Part shown: in pieces, positions 54,586-63,442 of the stretch
Numbering within the stretch: position 1 is the first letter of the stretch
Layout of the letters: each line of letters begins with the position of its first letter
Assembly: GCA_027686065.1 (NCBI GenBank)
Contig: JAQCTH010000009.1
Span: 4,405-68,404 of the forward strand
DNA: 64,000 nt
From: Clostridiaceae bacterium AF10-41
Lineage (GTDB): Bacteria > Bacillota > Clostridia > Clostridiales > Clostridiaceae
Direction: 5' to 3'
Position numbers and translations under genes: made by a program
Notes under the pieces: model-generated
What the model was told of the DNA's origin: nothing
Databases searched by the model: none
Seen by the model: the letters and a program-made list of their open reading frames with translations, nothing else

Positions 54586-55392
54586 ATGTTAGAAGTTTTA
54601 TTTGGAGAAAGTGGAGCTGCATGTATGAAAATAGCTATAGAAAAAGGAGTTATTTCAGGAAGTTCAGAAAAAGTTATTTGTCTTGCTTTAATGTTAGATA
54701 TTGGTGATATTAAAGAAAAAATAGATAGTTCTTATAGACATAACCTTATTTTTGATATGTACACACAAAATGGCTATGATAATGATGAAGATACACTAAA
54801 AGAGCTTGAAAAAGCTGGAAAATATTATACTGATGAATATAAAAGGCTTATAAATTATGTTTTAAATGGAGAAGCAATTCGAATATGGTATAGTAATGCT
54901 CCATATGAGATGTGTGGTTTTTACTATATATGTGATTTGCTAAAAGATATTGGAACTGAAATTTTTGCAATAAAATTACCAGATTACATAAAAATAGATG
55001 ATGTAATTATTTCATTTCAATCTTTGGAAGAAGTTGGACCGGAGCAATATAAGACACTTATTAATTATCAAAGAAGAATATCTGAGATAGAACTAAAAAT
55101 GTTTAGTAATGCCTGGCTCATGCTTGTAGAAGAAAATAGTCCTCTAAGGGTAGTAGTAAATGGGAGGTTAATAGGAGTTTGCGAAGACTTCTATGATAAC
55201 CTAATTTATAAACATATTGGATATGAACCTATAAAAGAAGTCAGATTAATTGGAAATATTCTTGGTTTTTATCAGTTAGGAGTTAAGGACTGGTGGTATG
55301 CATCAAGAATTGATTGTATGATAGAAAATAATAAGATTAAGGTAATAGAGGATCATGATAATAAATATGAAAGAATAATTTCAAAGCTCTAG
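54586..55392 (+). CDS. DUF1835/DUF3658 domain protein
   Basis: The 268-residue protein begins MLEVLFGESGAACMKIA, typical of DUF1835. It has a C-terminal DUF3658-like part (WLMLVEENSPLRVVVNGRL, DFYDNLI). Function is unknown; relatives are often single genes in firmicutes. GAGGAG precedes ATG. Confidence 0.75.
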   Translation: MLEVLFGESGAACMKIAIEKGVISGSSEKVICLALMLDIGDIKEKIDSSYRHNLIFDMYTQNGYDNDEDTLKELEKAGKYYTDEYKRLINYVLNGEAIRIWYSNAPYEMCGFYYICDLLKDIGTEIFAIKLPDYIKIDDVIISFQSLEEVGPEQYKTLINYQRRISEIELKMFSNAWLMLVEENSPLRVVVNGRLIGVCEDFYDNLIYKHIGYEPIKEVRLIGNILGFYQLGVKDWWYASRIDCMIENNKIKVIEDHDNKYERIISKL

Positions 55393-55495
55393 GCAGGGTA
55401 TAGTTTGTCTATATAATGCTGAAGAGATAAGAAGAATAAAAATGGATAATATTATTTTATCTATTTTATATTTATATATAAAGGGGGAATTTAAT

Positions 55496-56107
55496 ATGCT
55501 TGAAATATTTAAGCAAATACCACTGTATAGATTTCTTATGTATTGTAATGAAACAAACATGGAGAAAATAGTATTGGATTGTGGAGCAGGTGGAGACTCT
55601 CCACCATTAACTTTATTTCGTGAATATGGATATATGACAAATGGAATTGAGATGGATTTAGCTCAAATTGAGAAAGCAAATAATTATGCTAGGAAAAGTG
55701 GACATCAACTCAAAATCCAACAAGGGGATATGAGAAAATTGAATTTTGATAACGAATATTTTAGTTTTGTTTATTCATACAACTCTGTATTCCATATGCC
55801 AAAAGAAGAGGTCTGCAAATCTATAAATGAAATGAAGAGAGTACTTAAACCTAATGGATTATTATTTGTGAATTTTCTTACCATTAGGGATTTTCGCTGT
55901 GGTACAGGTGTTGATTTGGGTGAAAATCAATATGAGCAACTTGATGATAATATTCCAGTAATACATTCATACTTTGAAGAATCAGAGGCTGACAAATATT
56001 TTGATGATATGAAAATTCTTTATAAAGAAAGTAGGGTTTTGGAGCGAATATTTGAAGGCGAAAGGATCAGACAAGGTTTTGTTGATTATATAGTTGAGAA
56101 GATTTAA
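55496..56107 (+). CDS. Class I SAM-dependent methyltransferase
   Basis: ATG 55496 follows AAGGGGG; the in-frame ATG at 55442 has no site. The 203-residue protein has motif I VLDCGAGGDSPPL, GIEMDLAQIEKA and NEMKRVLKPNGLLFVNF. The substrate is unknown. It ends ~35 bases before a half copy of the array hairpin. Confidence 0.85.
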   Translation: MLEIFKQIPLYRFLMYCNETNMEKIVLDCGAGGDSPPLTLFREYGYMTNGIEMDLAQIEKANNYARKSGHQLKIQQGDMRKLNFDNEYFSFVYSYNSVFHMPKEEVCKSINEMKRVLKPNGLLFVNFLTIRDFRCGTGVDLGENQYEQLDDNIPVIHSYFEESEADKYFDDMKILYKESRVLERIFEGERIRQGFVDYIVEKI

Positions 56108-56141
56108 ATTTAACTAATGTAGGGAAAGATTTTCATATATA

Positions 56142-56160
56142 GAATTGCGGTATTTTTTTA
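56142..56160 (+). terminator. Half copy of the cassette-boundary hairpin
   Basis: GAATTGCGGTATTTTTTTA is the right arm only. It is followed by the same CAATTTGAATTTATTG as the copy at 58871. The left arm is lost or replaced. Confidence 0.6.
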
Positions 56161-56230
56161 TTTTCAATTTGAATTTATTGATGAGCAAATGGTTCTTTGA
56201 AAATCGAATAGAAAGCTATTTACCAAAATA

Positions 56231-56239
56231 TGCTATAAT
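56231..56239 (+). promoter_or_regulatory. Extended -10 promoter, copy 2
   Basis: TGCTATAAT preceded by TTTACCAAAATA, ~45 bases before the S51 gene. Confidence 0.65.
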
Positions 56240-56283
56240 TAAATCATATTTTAAATTATATAAACTTTACTACGGAGGTACTT

Positions 56284-56946
56284 ATGAAAATACATTATTA
56301 CTTAGGTTGGTTTAATGATACTTTTAATGAGAAGTTAGTCAAGTTGTTGAATGATGATATAATTGATAGAAAATCCATTGTTATGATTAGCGCGAATCCA
56401 TTTCTTAATGAAGATGAGGAAGTTGGTACTACTGAACGCTGGTGGCTTGATCAGGCTAACATTATGTTTGAAGAATATCATTTAATTGATTATAGCGTAC
56501 ATAAGGAAGTGGCTCAGAAATTGATTCAAAATGCTTCAGTAATTTTCTTGTTAGGCGGAAATACCATTGAACAGAATGGTATTTTGGTTAAATATGAATT
56601 GTCTGATTTGATTAAAAAAAGCAACGCTGTTGTGATGGGGACAAGTGCTGGTGCGATAAACATGTCTGCTAAATGGGTATGCTCGAAATATACTGGCTAT
56701 GAAGGTGAAATAAGCTCTATTTACCATGGTATCGGCCTTGATGATTTTTCTATATTATCTCATTATGATATCGAAAATAATATTGAGAAGATCAAAGACG
56801 AACTAGCTCCATTATCAGAAGAAATGAAGGTCTATGCGTCGAATAAAGATTGTGCTGTACGTTTAAAGGGAGACAAAATTGACATTTTAGGAAATGTATA
56901 TTTAATTTACAAATCAAAGATTCAGAAGTTAGATGAGACGCTTTAG
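56284..56946 (+). CDS. Peptidase S51 (PepE-like) family protein
   Basis: The 220-residue protein has the type 1 glutamine-amidotransferase-like fold with the nucleophile Ser121 in MGTSAGAIN and LLGGNT upstream, as in dipeptidase E relatives. Codon use includes more GC-rich choices (GCG, CGC) than its neighbours, hinting at separate origin. ACGGAGG precedes ATG. Confidence 0.82.
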   Translation: MKIHYYLGWFNDTFNEKLVKLLNDDIIDRKSIVMISANPFLNEDEEVGTTERWWLDQANIMFEEYHLIDYSVHKEVAQKLIQNASVIFLLGGNTIEQNGILVKYELSDLIKKSNAVVMGTSAGAINMSAKWVCSKYTGYEGEISSIYHGIGLDDFSILSHYDIENNIEKIKDELAPLSEEMKVYASNKDCAVRLKGDKIDILGNVYLIYKSKIQKLDETL

Positions 56947-57084
56947 TTATGGTGAGTAGATATAACTTAACTGAGTTAATCTATTTATGAAAAAATTATG
57001 CAAAAGGTAAGGGCAGGGTTGTAGTATAAGTAAATATACAGTAAGTTCCTTGCACAATGAAGATAATTAAATATAAAACAACAG

Positions 57085-57121
57085 AAATACCGTATTATCA
57101 AATTGATATGCGGTATTTTTT
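57085..57121 (+). terminator. Cassette-boundary hairpin, complete copy
   Basis: AAATACCGTATTATCA and GATATGCGGTATTT arms, followed by TTT. It is preceded by AATTAAATATAAAACAAC, which is also in front of the copy at 58871. The remaining gap from 56947 has no gene. Confidence 0.85.
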
Positions 57122-57171
57122 AATGTGTAATTCAGAAGAAACAGTAATCTCTAAAATTATTTATAAATAAA

Positions 57172-57212
57172 AAAATACTGTATATTAATTTCTCATATAA
57201 TACAGTATTTTA
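57172..57212. terminator. Bidirectional-looking hairpin 3' of the minus-strand gene
   Basis: AAAATACTGTA and TACAGTATTTT arms with A and T runs on both sides. It could end the minus-strand gene at 57235. Confidence 0.7.
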
Positions 57213-57234
57213 ATAAATTTATAGTATAAACTAA

Positions 57235-57576
57235 TTAAATTTTATCAAACGATAGTGCTACTTCTCCGTCACCAATTATTGCTATTATTTTTTTTGGTGC
57301 AATATTACGGAGATAAAATTTAGTGTTATATGGTATTAAGCTAATAAATTGAATATTCATATTTTCATCAAGAATCATGATTTTAGTAGGGGTGTTGGTA
57401 ATTAGTGTTACGCCTATATCAACATCGTTTTTATTATCAAATTTATAAAAACCTTCTGTATAGATTTTTGAAATAGTTTGTACAGGTTCAGCATAATTAT
57501 ATGTTGTACTTGCATTAACACTGTTAGTCAATGATATAAGTATTATTATTGCTAAGAATATTTTTTTTATCATCAT
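57235..57576 (-). CDS. Small secreted protein, unknown
   Basis: The 113-residue protein has a signal peptide (1-22, cleavage after VNA) and a beta-rich mature part. AAAGGAG precedes ATG. It is the only non-IS gene on the minus strand in the array. Family not recognised. Confidence 0.7.
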   Translation of the reverse strand: MMIKKIFLAIIILISLTNSVNASTTYNYAEPVQTISKIYTEGFYKFDNKNDVDIGVTLITNTPTKIMILDENMNIQFISLIPYNTKFYLRNIAPKKIIAIIGDGEVALSFDKI

Positions 57577-57836
57577 TTGTATTCTCCTTTATCTTTTAGT
57601 TTTTGATAAAAAAATTTTTTATGCTTATAATATAGATTTTTAATGATAATTCAGTCTGCAATTTAAATATATAGGGAACTAATTAAAAAAGTATTATCTT
57701 TGAAAAGTGAATAGTATGGTATTTTGTAAGATATACAATAATAAGTTTGGAATGTAATATAATACGAAATAAAGTGTATATGACCTTTATTTAACTACTT
57801 GATTTTGCAAGTAGAGTAAAAAAAATTGGGGAATGT

Positions 57837-57864
57837 TGTAACGAAATATAATTTTGATAGTCTT
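57837..57864 (+). promoter_or_regulatory. Possible ECF-sigma autoregulated promoter
   Basis: TGTAAC (57837-57842) and GTCTT (57860-57864) resemble an ECF -35/-10 pair upstream of the sigma gene. Another possible vegetative -10 (TATAAT, 57758-57763) lies further up. The gap 57577-57886 holds nothing else. Confidence 0.3.
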
Positions 57865-57886
57865 ATATACGAAAGGTGGTGAGAAT

Positions 57887-58363
57887 GTGACTGAATTTGA
57901 AGAAATATACTCCGAATATTTCAAGGACGTATATAGATATGTGTTATGCCTAACTAAAAATAAGAGTATTACCGATGATATAACACAAGAGACATTTTTT
58001 AAAGCATTAAAAAATATTAATAGTTTTAAAGGAAATTGTAAAATGAGTGTTTGGCTCTGTCAAATTGCTAAAAACCTATATTTTTCGTATTTAAAGAAAG
58101 AAAAAAATAATTTTAAAAGAGTTGAAGATATAGTTGATGTTTTTGATGTTGATTTTGAACAAAAGATAGTTGATGATGAAAGTACATTTGAAATTCATAA
58201 ACTACTCCATAATTTAGAAGAACCATATAAAGAAGTCTTTACATTGCGTTTCTTTGGAGATCTATCATTTTTAAAAATAGCTGAATTGTTTGGAAAAACA
58301 GAAAGTTGGGCAAGAGTCACTTATCATCGTGCAAGAATAAAATTAAAGGAGAAATTAATATGA
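57887..58363 (+). CDS. ECF RNA polymerase sigma factor
   Basis: GTG 57887 follows AAAGGTGGTGAG. The 158-residue protein has sigma-2 (YFKDVYRYVLCLTKNKSI, DDITQETFFKAL) and sigma-4 (FTLRFFGDLSFLKIAELF, TESWARVTYHRARIKLKE). It overlaps the anti-sigma gene with ATGA, so the two are translationally coupled. Confidence 0.9.
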   Translation: MTEFEEIYSEYFKDVYRYVLCLTKNKSITDDITQETFFKALKNINSFKGNCKMSVWLCQIAKNLYFSYLKKEKNNFKRVEDIVDVFDVDFEQKIVDDESTFEIHKLLHNLEEPYKEVFTLRFFGDLSFLKIAELFGKTESWARVTYHRARIKLKEKLI

Positions 58364-58797
58364 GATTATCATGTGAAGTTATTAGAGATTTGTTACCATT
58401 GTATTATGACAAAGTTTGTAGTAAAGAAAGTTCTTCGTTGATAGAAGAGCATTTAGATGACTGTCCGCAATGCTTAGGAGAATTGCAAAAACTTAAACTG
58501 AATTTAGAAAAACCAATTGTTTCAGATGGGGAGATACAGGTAATGGAAAATATTGCATTAAAATGGAAAAGGGATAAGAAAGTTTGGTTTACAAAGGGTT
58601 CCATGTTTATTTCTGCTTTAGCAGCTATAATTTGTTTCATCGCCTATAATGTTATAGGTGCAAAAGTTATGCCAGATGGAACATTGGTTGAGCCATTCGT
58701 ATTAATACCAATGGGATATATATTTATCGTAGTGTTTATCATTTCACTAATATGCAACTTTGTATTCTTAAAGAAGTACAAAAGTAACACTAAGTAA
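58360..58797 (+). CDS. Zinc-finger anti-sigma factor
   Basis: ATG 58360 overlaps the sigma stop and has AAAGGAG. The 145-residue protein has the ZAS motif Hx3Cx2C (EEHLDDCPQC) near 30-37. Two membrane segments (~80-100 and ~115-137) follow. It should hold the upstream sigma factor at the membrane until a signal releases it. Confidence 0.87.
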   Translation: MRLSCEVIRDLLPLYYDKVCSKESSSLIEEHLDDCPQCLGELQKLKLNLEKPIVSDGEIQVMENIALKWKRDKKVWFTKGSMFISALAAIICFIAYNVIGAKVMPDGTLVEPFVLIPMGYIFIVVFIISLICNFVFLKKYKSNTK

Positions 58798-58870
58798 AAT
58801 AAGCATATACTAAGTTAGGTTAGTTCACAATATTCAAATTACAAGATTAAAATTAAATATAAAACAACAA

Positions 58871-58909
58871 AAATACCGTATTATTAAAAAGAATATGCGG
58901 TATTTTTTT
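58871..58909 (+). terminator. Cassette-boundary hairpin, complete copy
   Basis: AAATACCGTATTATT and GAATATGCGGTATTT arms, then TTTTT. Flanks AATTAAATATAAAACAAC (left) and CAATTTGAATTTATTG (right) recur at other copies. Confidence 0.88.
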
Positions 58910-58939
58910 ATTCCAATTTGAATTTATTGTTGTAAAAAA

Positions 58940-58979
58940 TGTCAAATAGTATTGACATTTAAGTAACTTGTGATACGAT
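58940..58979 (+). promoter_or_regulatory. Promoter with overlapping TGTCAA/TTGACA operator
   Basis: TGTCAA-N6-TTGACA (58940-58957) is a perfect inverted repeat. TTGACA also serves as -35, with TACGAT at 58974-58979 (16-base spacer). Another TTGACA lies at ~58996. Binding by the XRE protein of this unit is a reasonable inference. Confidence 0.55.
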
Positions 58980-59017
58980 TAAAATGTAAAAAGAATTTGA
59001 CATTAGGAGAATGAGTT

Positions 59018-59308
59018 ATGAAAAAACAAGATGAAATGGAAAGGTTTCTTACATTAAAGGCAATCAGGATTTCTTGGATATTTACTGCTATAGTTTTATT
59101 TACTTGGGGAGTTGTAAATTATATTAAGGGAATGGGTGAAACATTTCCCATGATCTTATTTATTTTACAAGTTCTTTTAGTATTAATAATGCAACAAGTC
59201 TATATTATGAAAACAGGAGATAAAAACAGTAAAAAGAACTTAAATATGATGGCATTAAGTATAATTACAGTTATCATTTTGGGTGGCATTCTTTTATTGT
59301 TTTTTTAG
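59018..59308 (+). CDS. Small three-segment membrane protein
   Basis: The 96-residue protein has three membrane segments (~15-35, ~43-63 and ~77-96) after a charged start. Such proteins often precede a small XRE regulator in firmicutes, as here. Function is unknown. TAGGAGAATGAG precedes ATG. Confidence 0.65.
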   Translation: MKKQDEMERFLTLKAIRISWIFTAIVLFTWGVVNYIKGMGETFPMILFILQVLLVLIMQQVYIMKTGDKNSKKNLNMMALSIITVIILGGILLLFF

Positions 59309-59319
59309 TAGATTTAAAT

Positions 59320-59514
59320 ATGGAAAATAGAATAAAAGAATTAAGAAAACAAAATGGATTACGACAAGAAGACTTAGCAAATTTAGTTAACGTTACAAGA
59401 CAGACAATTAATGCAATTGAAAATAATAAATATGATCCTACACTAGAATTAGCAATGAATTTAGCAAAATGCTTAGGCACATCAGTAGAGGAATTGTTTC
59501 AATTAAGTAAATAA
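59320..59514 (+). CDS. Small XRE-family regulator
   Basis: The 64-residue protein is a bare Cro/CI HTH (LRQEDLANLVNVTRQTINAI). It is 11 bases after the membrane protein gene. It probably controls the unit through the inverted repeat at 58940. Confidence 0.87.
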   Translation: MENRIKELRKQNGLRQEDLANLVNVTRQTINAIENNKYDPTLELAMNLAKCLGTSVEELFQLSK

Positions 59515-59591
59515 GTTCTTGTTAATACAAGAAAAGATGAACTAGATAAGTAGGCTACTCTTTATAAAATATAGCTTTAGATTGAATAATA

Positions 59592-59600
59592 TGGTATAAT
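59592..59600 (+). promoter_or_regulatory. Extended -10 promoter, copy 3
   Basis: TGGTATAAT in an AATAATATG context, ~47 bases before the next gene. Confidence 0.65.
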
Positions 59601-59646
59601 ATACTTAATTTGCATAATTTAATGAAATTAATTAAGGAGATGTATT

Positions 59647-60117
59647 ATGGAATTTAGAATAATATCACTACCAATATTTAAGGCTGCATCATCTGGAGTA
59701 GACAAAAATTTTGATTTTTCCCCTAATGGTATTTTAGGAAAGTTTGATATGTATTTTTCATCCATTGTACCACCTGATAGAGATAATTTTTTACCGCGTG
59801 ATTTTTTGTTTTATGATGAAGAAAAACAAGGAATGGTATGGTGGTGGGCTTTAACTGATGAGATGGATGACGGCGGATATGAAGTTGTTGATTTTGATGG
59901 GGGGTACTATTTGACATATGCTTATAAAGATGGAGATGAAGAAGTAAGCAAGAAATTATACGAAGAGGCAATGAAATATATTGAGGAATCAGAAATTTTT
60001 GAACTTGATATACGCCCAAATCATTATGCAATGGGACATATTATAACACCAGCTGAAATTATTAAGGTACAAGGATGGGCACAGATGGAAACATTTATCC
60101 CAATTAAGTTGATATAA
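59647..60117 (+). CDS. GyrI-like / effector-binding domain protein
   Basis: The 156-residue protein resembles stand-alone AraC effector-binding (GyrI-like) domains. It has an FRIISLPIFKAASSGV start, acidic and Trp-rich centre (GMVWWWALTDEMDDGG) and a QMETFIPIK end. Such proteins bind small ligands. Placement is moderate. AAGGAG precedes ATG. Confidence 0.6.
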   Translation: MEFRIISLPIFKAASSGVDKNFDFSPNGILGKFDMYFSSIVPPDRDNFLPRDFLFYDEEKQGMVWWWALTDEMDDGGYEVVDFDGGYYLTYAYKDGDEEVSKKLYEEAMKYIEESEIFELDIRPNHYAMGHIITPAEIIKVQGWAQMETFIPIKLI

Positions 60118-60154
60118 AAATATTCCTTGGAAATTGAATGGCATTGTAAAAATA

Positions 60155-60163
60155 TGTTATAAT
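60155..60163 (+). promoter_or_regulatory. Extended -10 promoter, copy 4
   Basis: TGTTATAAT in a GTAAAAATA context. It starts a ~150-base leader before the lipoprotein gene. Confidence 0.6.
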
Positions 60164-60173
60164 TAATTGGTAA

Positions 60174-60327
60174 TTGTGATATATTGCTAAGTGGTGACAC
60201 GTATTTAACAAACAGATAAGAAAACGGGAATTTATAAGCCTGTTATAAGGGTAAATATCAAGCGTATTATTTTTGCTAAGGAAACTATAATAGCAAACCT
60301 AGTACTAAGAATGGGAGGATAATAAAA
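60174..60327 (+). other. Leader of the lipoprotein gene with possible RNA structure
   Basis: Short inverted repeats (AACGGG/CCTGTT and TTTGCTA/TAGCAAA) suggest folding. It has more GC than typical intergenic DNA here. I recognise no known riboswitch. Confidence 0.3.
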
Positions 60328-60774
60328 ATGAAAAAATTAGTTATGATTAGTCTGTGTTTGTTTATGTTAACAACAATATCTATTGGGTGTAGTTCTAAGA
60401 AATCAAGCTCTGATGGTGGTAGTAATACTACTGAAAAGCAAATACCTGACTTAACTGGTGAATGGAAACAAGAGAATAGTAAATCTGATGATTCTTATCA
60501 ACTAGCAACAATAACTAGCGACACAATCACAATTGATTGGGTAAGCGATAATGGCGATACAAAAGCACTTTATTGGGCTGGTTCTTTTGTGGCTCCAAAA
60601 ACTGCTGATGAACCTTATTCATGGGATTCCAAGAATGATCATAGTAAAACTGAAAGTGCATTGCTTGCTTCAGGGGATGATACTAAAACTATAACATATG
60701 AAAATGGTGTATTAAGTTATGAGGTATCTGCAATGGGCACCACTACAGTGGTTAAACTTAAAAAGCAACAATAA
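60328..60774 (+). CDS. Lipoprotein, unknown
   Basis: The 148-residue product has a lipobox SIGC (Cys21), a Ser/Gly-rich linker and a lipocalin-like stretch (LTGEWKQENS, TITIDWVSDNG, ALYWAGSF). TGGGAGG precedes ATG. It is followed directly by a boundary hairpin. Confidence 0.7.
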   Translation: MKKLVMISLCLFMLTTISIGCSSKKSSSDGGSNTTEKQIPDLTGEWKQENSKSDDSYQLATITSDTITIDWVSDNGDTKALYWAGSFVAPKTADEPYSWDSKNDHSKTESALLASGDDTKTITYENGVLSYEVSAMGTTTVVKLKKQQ

Positions 60775-60785
60775 TTACAATAAAG

Positions 60786-60822
60786 GTACCGTATTATTCA
60801 AAATGAATATGCGGTATTTTTT
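60786..60822 (+). terminator. Cassette-boundary hairpin, complete copy
   Basis: GTACCGTATTATTCA and TGAATATGCGGTA arms around AAA, then TTTTTTAG. It is 12 bases after the lipoprotein stop. Confidence 0.9.
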
Positions 60823-60905
60823 AGCTGGTAATTTGATAGCATTGTGAACTAGAAACTGCTCTTGAAAAATATATAATAGGTTATTAAAATCAAAATATTT
60901 AAAAA

Positions 60906-60914
60906 TGGTATAAT
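60906..60914 (+). promoter_or_regulatory. Extended -10 promoter, copy 5
   Basis: TGGTATAAT in a TTTAAAAA context, ~50 bases before the next gene. Confidence 0.6.
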
Positions 60915-60964
60915 TTACATATATAGGATGAATTTATGATTTTGGTGTGATAAAATAATTTATA

Positions 60965-61390
60965 TTGCGAAGTGGAAATATTATAGACTTTTTCTCAATA
61001 ATAATTGATTCTGTTGTAATATCAATCATTCTTTATGGTGGGATTTTTTTTATGATTAAAATAAATCCACGCGCTCAATTATATAATTATCCATTTAAGA
61101 TAAGAGAAAGTGTTCTACCAAAAAACAAAGAAGAAAATAAAATACTATTAAGGATTGGAATACAAGTTATGATTCTTTTAGTTGCCTATATTATTATTTC
61201 GTTTTATATTAGATTTCAAGGCAGTGGAATAAGCTATTTTTCTGTTCTTTTCAGGTGGATAATTGTAAATGGATTGGTATGTGTTATAGACTTATTTATA
61301 TTTGATTATTTTATTTTTTGTACAATAACTCCTAAATTTATTATAATACCAGGGACAGAAGGAAATTCTGCATATAAGTATTATTTTTAG
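60965..61390 (+). CDS. Membrane protein, possibly truncated
   Basis: A TTG start gives 141 residues with three or four membrane segments (~10-30, ~62-84, ~92-112). The C-terminus PKFIIIPGTEGNSAYKYYF reads like a motif that normally continues, so the end may be cut. The ribosome site is weak (GGTGTGA). Function is unknown. Confidence 0.5.
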   Translation: MRSGNIIDFFSIIIDSVVISIILYGGIFFMIKINPRAQLYNYPFKIRESVLPKNKEENKILLRIGIQVMILLVAYIIISFYIRFQGSGISYFSVLFRWIIVNGLVCVIDLFIFDYFIFCTITPKFIIIPGTEGNSAYKYYF

Positions 61391-61417
61391 TGGCTAATAT
61401 AAAACACTTTGATCTAA

Positions 61418-61666
61418 AATTATGCAAAAAGAATATGCAAACCAGAATTAATTGATATTATTCTTGAGCTATTAGAAAAATGCAACAGAACATATGAAGA
61501 TAGAATACAAAGTTTAATCTATAAAGATAGGGAAAAAGCAATACTCTTATATTACCAAGAGAAAATTAAATATAATTTAATGAAAGTAAAGTATTACAAT
61601 AAATTATTTATAATAAAAAGGTGGAGTGTATTTTGCAAAATAATAAATTACTACCAATATCAATAA
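61418..61666 (+). pseudogene. Startless open frame, remnant of a gene
   Basis: The frame after TAA 61415-61417 reads PELIDIILELLEKCNRTYED, then RIQSLIYKDREKAILLYYQE and a basic tail, ending at 61664-61666. It has protein-like helical character but no start codon or ribosome site, and it overlaps the next gene. It is probably the tail of a decayed cassette. Confidence 0.45.
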
Positions 61667-62004
61667 TTATACTTACATTCGGGATTCTATTAAGTTCCAT
61701 TTATTTTGGATATTCAATACAAAAGGGAAGTAATATACAATTAGAAAAGGCTACTGTAGAGAGTAGTGTTATGGATATATCTCAAGTCGCAAACTATCTT
61801 AAAATGACAGAGGAAGAAGTTCAAGGGATAATTAATACAGAAAAAAATATGTTAGAATCAAGAGGAAGTTATACTGGTATTATGTTTCCTTATTTCATTG
61901 TAAATGATAAATTGTATTTTCATAAAGAACGATTAGATGAATGGATAAAAGAGGTTTCAATTCAACATAAAGAATATGATACAAAAAAACTCTTTGTATT
62001 TTAA
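61633..62004 (+). CDS. Membrane-anchored excisionase-like HTH protein
   Basis: TTG 61633 follows AAAGGTGGAG. The 123-residue protein has one N-terminal membrane segment (~7-29). A helix-turn-helix_17-like domain follows (MDISQVANYLKMTEEEVQGI, FIVNDKLYFHKERLDEWI), as in excisionase-type proteins. DNA binding from the membrane is unusual; the domain could instead bind protein. Confidence 0.6.
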   Translation: MQNNKLLPISIIILTFGILLSSIYFGYSIQKGSNIQLEKATVESSVMDISQVANYLKMTEEEVQGIINTEKNMLESRGSYTGIMFPYFIVNDKLYFHKERLDEWIKEVSIQHKEYDTKKLFVF

Positions 62005-62130
62005 TTAAATTTATAATATGAAATTATTGTAAAACATAAATGAAATATCAAATTAATCCAATGGATTGTTTAGTGAAAAGAAGCATTATATTATGAGAGG
62101 TAAAGTATTCTAAGGGATGGGGGGATAAAT

Positions 62131-62718
62131 TTGAATTTATTATTGAAATTTATTATTAGTTATTTTGCTTTATATTTAGTTATTTTATTTCATGAATGGG
62201 GACATTCGTTTTTTTATTGGAAATATGGTTGTAAAGATAATTGGCTTAAAGTTACAGTAAAACCATATCTATTTTTTTCTACACCAAGACCTGTTAATGA
62301 AAATAAGGTGGAACAATTAACCGATGAGCAGGATTTGGTTATATCTTATGCTGGAATTATAGTAAACTTAATAATTGCATTTTTAGGAGTTATATTAATT
62401 TATAGATATTCTATAAATAATGAATATCTATATTTATTTATATCTCAATTTATTTCGCTACATTTAGCAGAAGCAATTACTTATCTGGTTATAGGTAACA
62501 TATATTTAGTTAGTGATATGAAAAATATCGCTAGAATTAACCATAAATTAAGAATAATCAATTTTAGTATAGGATTAATAGTATCTATATTTTACTTTTA
62601 TTATTTATTCCAATTACGAAAAAGTACTTTAGGTATTGTTATTATTTTTAACCTAATAGTTATTATTTGTATGGGAGTAGGAAGAATTTTATTTACTTAT
62701 ATATATGGTAAAAAGTAA
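62131..62718 (+). CDS. M50-like membrane zinc metalloprotease
   Basis: TTG start after GGATGGGGGG. The 195-residue protein has HEWGH (His21, Glu22, His25) at the end of its first membrane segment, then about four more segments. This resembles compact site-2-protease-like proteins. A second Asp ligand is not obvious, so activity is uncertain. Confidence 0.65.
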   Translation: MNLLLKFIISYFALYLVILFHEWGHSFFYWKYGCKDNWLKVTVKPYLFFSTPRPVNENKVEQLTDEQDLVISYAGIIVNLIIAFLGVILIYRYSINNEYLYLFISQFISLHLAEAITYLVIGNIYLVSDMKNIARINHKLRIINFSIGLIVSIFYFYYLFQLRKSTLGIVIIFNLIVIICMGVGRILFTYIYGKK

Positions 62719-63022
62719 AGGTAACTATAATTTTATGTAATGAATAATTTAAGAATCTAGTGATAGGAATTTAAATTTTATCATTAGATTTATATAAAAA
62801 ATTTTAAAATATAACTAGAGCAAAATTAAATACTTAATTGCTCCACTTATAGAATTGCCTGTATTATTTTTCTACAAAAATCATATTAAAAAATCTATAT
62901 TTCATAGCGGGCCTTACGATGAAGAAAGTTAACTAGAAATAATTGAATAGTACGGTATTTACAAAATATGTTATAATTATAATATGAGATAGAAAAATAG
63001 GAATTTACTGGAGGGTTGCTAA
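62719..63022 (+). other. Intergenic region with degenerate boundary hairpin and array promoter
   Basis: ATTGCCTGTATTATTTTTC at ~62863 and the upstream AAAATTAAATACTTAATTGC look like a decayed copy of the boundary repeat. TGTTATAAT (62969-62977) after TTTACAAAATA is a good copy of the array promoter. No gene is seen. Confidence 0.5.
62969..62977 (+). promoter_or_regulatory. Extended -10 promoter, copy 6
   Basis: TGTTATAAT preceded by TATTTACAAAATA, almost the same as copy 1 at 50348. Confidence 0.7.
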
Positions 63023-63442
63023 GTGAAAAGGAAGTATTGTTTGATTGCGAATGTGATTTTGTTGGCATGGTTTTTCTTAGATATGGTAGGAGTATATTTT
63101 AAGAACAATCATCTAGTTACGCGGTCATGGCGTGATGATGGAATCTTTTTTATCATATTTCTTGGTGCGTTAATTTTATTTTTGCTAAAAGAGAATATCG
63201 GGAAATATATATTAATTATATGGCAATCATTATGGCTATTAACCCAATTTATTTCTCATGAATGGTACACTATTGTTGGTGGCGGGGAAGAAAAAATACG
63301 ATTTTTTGAAGGATCAATAAAGTTTATTAAATCTGATTTAAGATATATTCCTGACGTGTACCATATTGTTCTTCACATTTTGATACTTGTTGCATTGATT
63401 TCTACAATCATATATTCTATGAAATCAAAAAGATACTCATAA
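63023..63442 (+). CDS. Membrane protein, unknown
   Basis: GTG start after CTGGAGGG. The 139-residue protein has four membrane segments (~5-25, ~40-60, ~63-82 and ~113-133). Family not recognised. Confidence 0.65.
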   Translation: MKRKYCLIANVILLAWFFLDMVGVYFKNNHLVTRSWRDDGIFFIIFLGALILFLLKENIGKYILIIWQSLWLLTQFISHEWYTIVGGGEEKIRFFEGSIKFIKSDLRYIPDVYHIVLHILILVALISTIIYSMKSKRYS

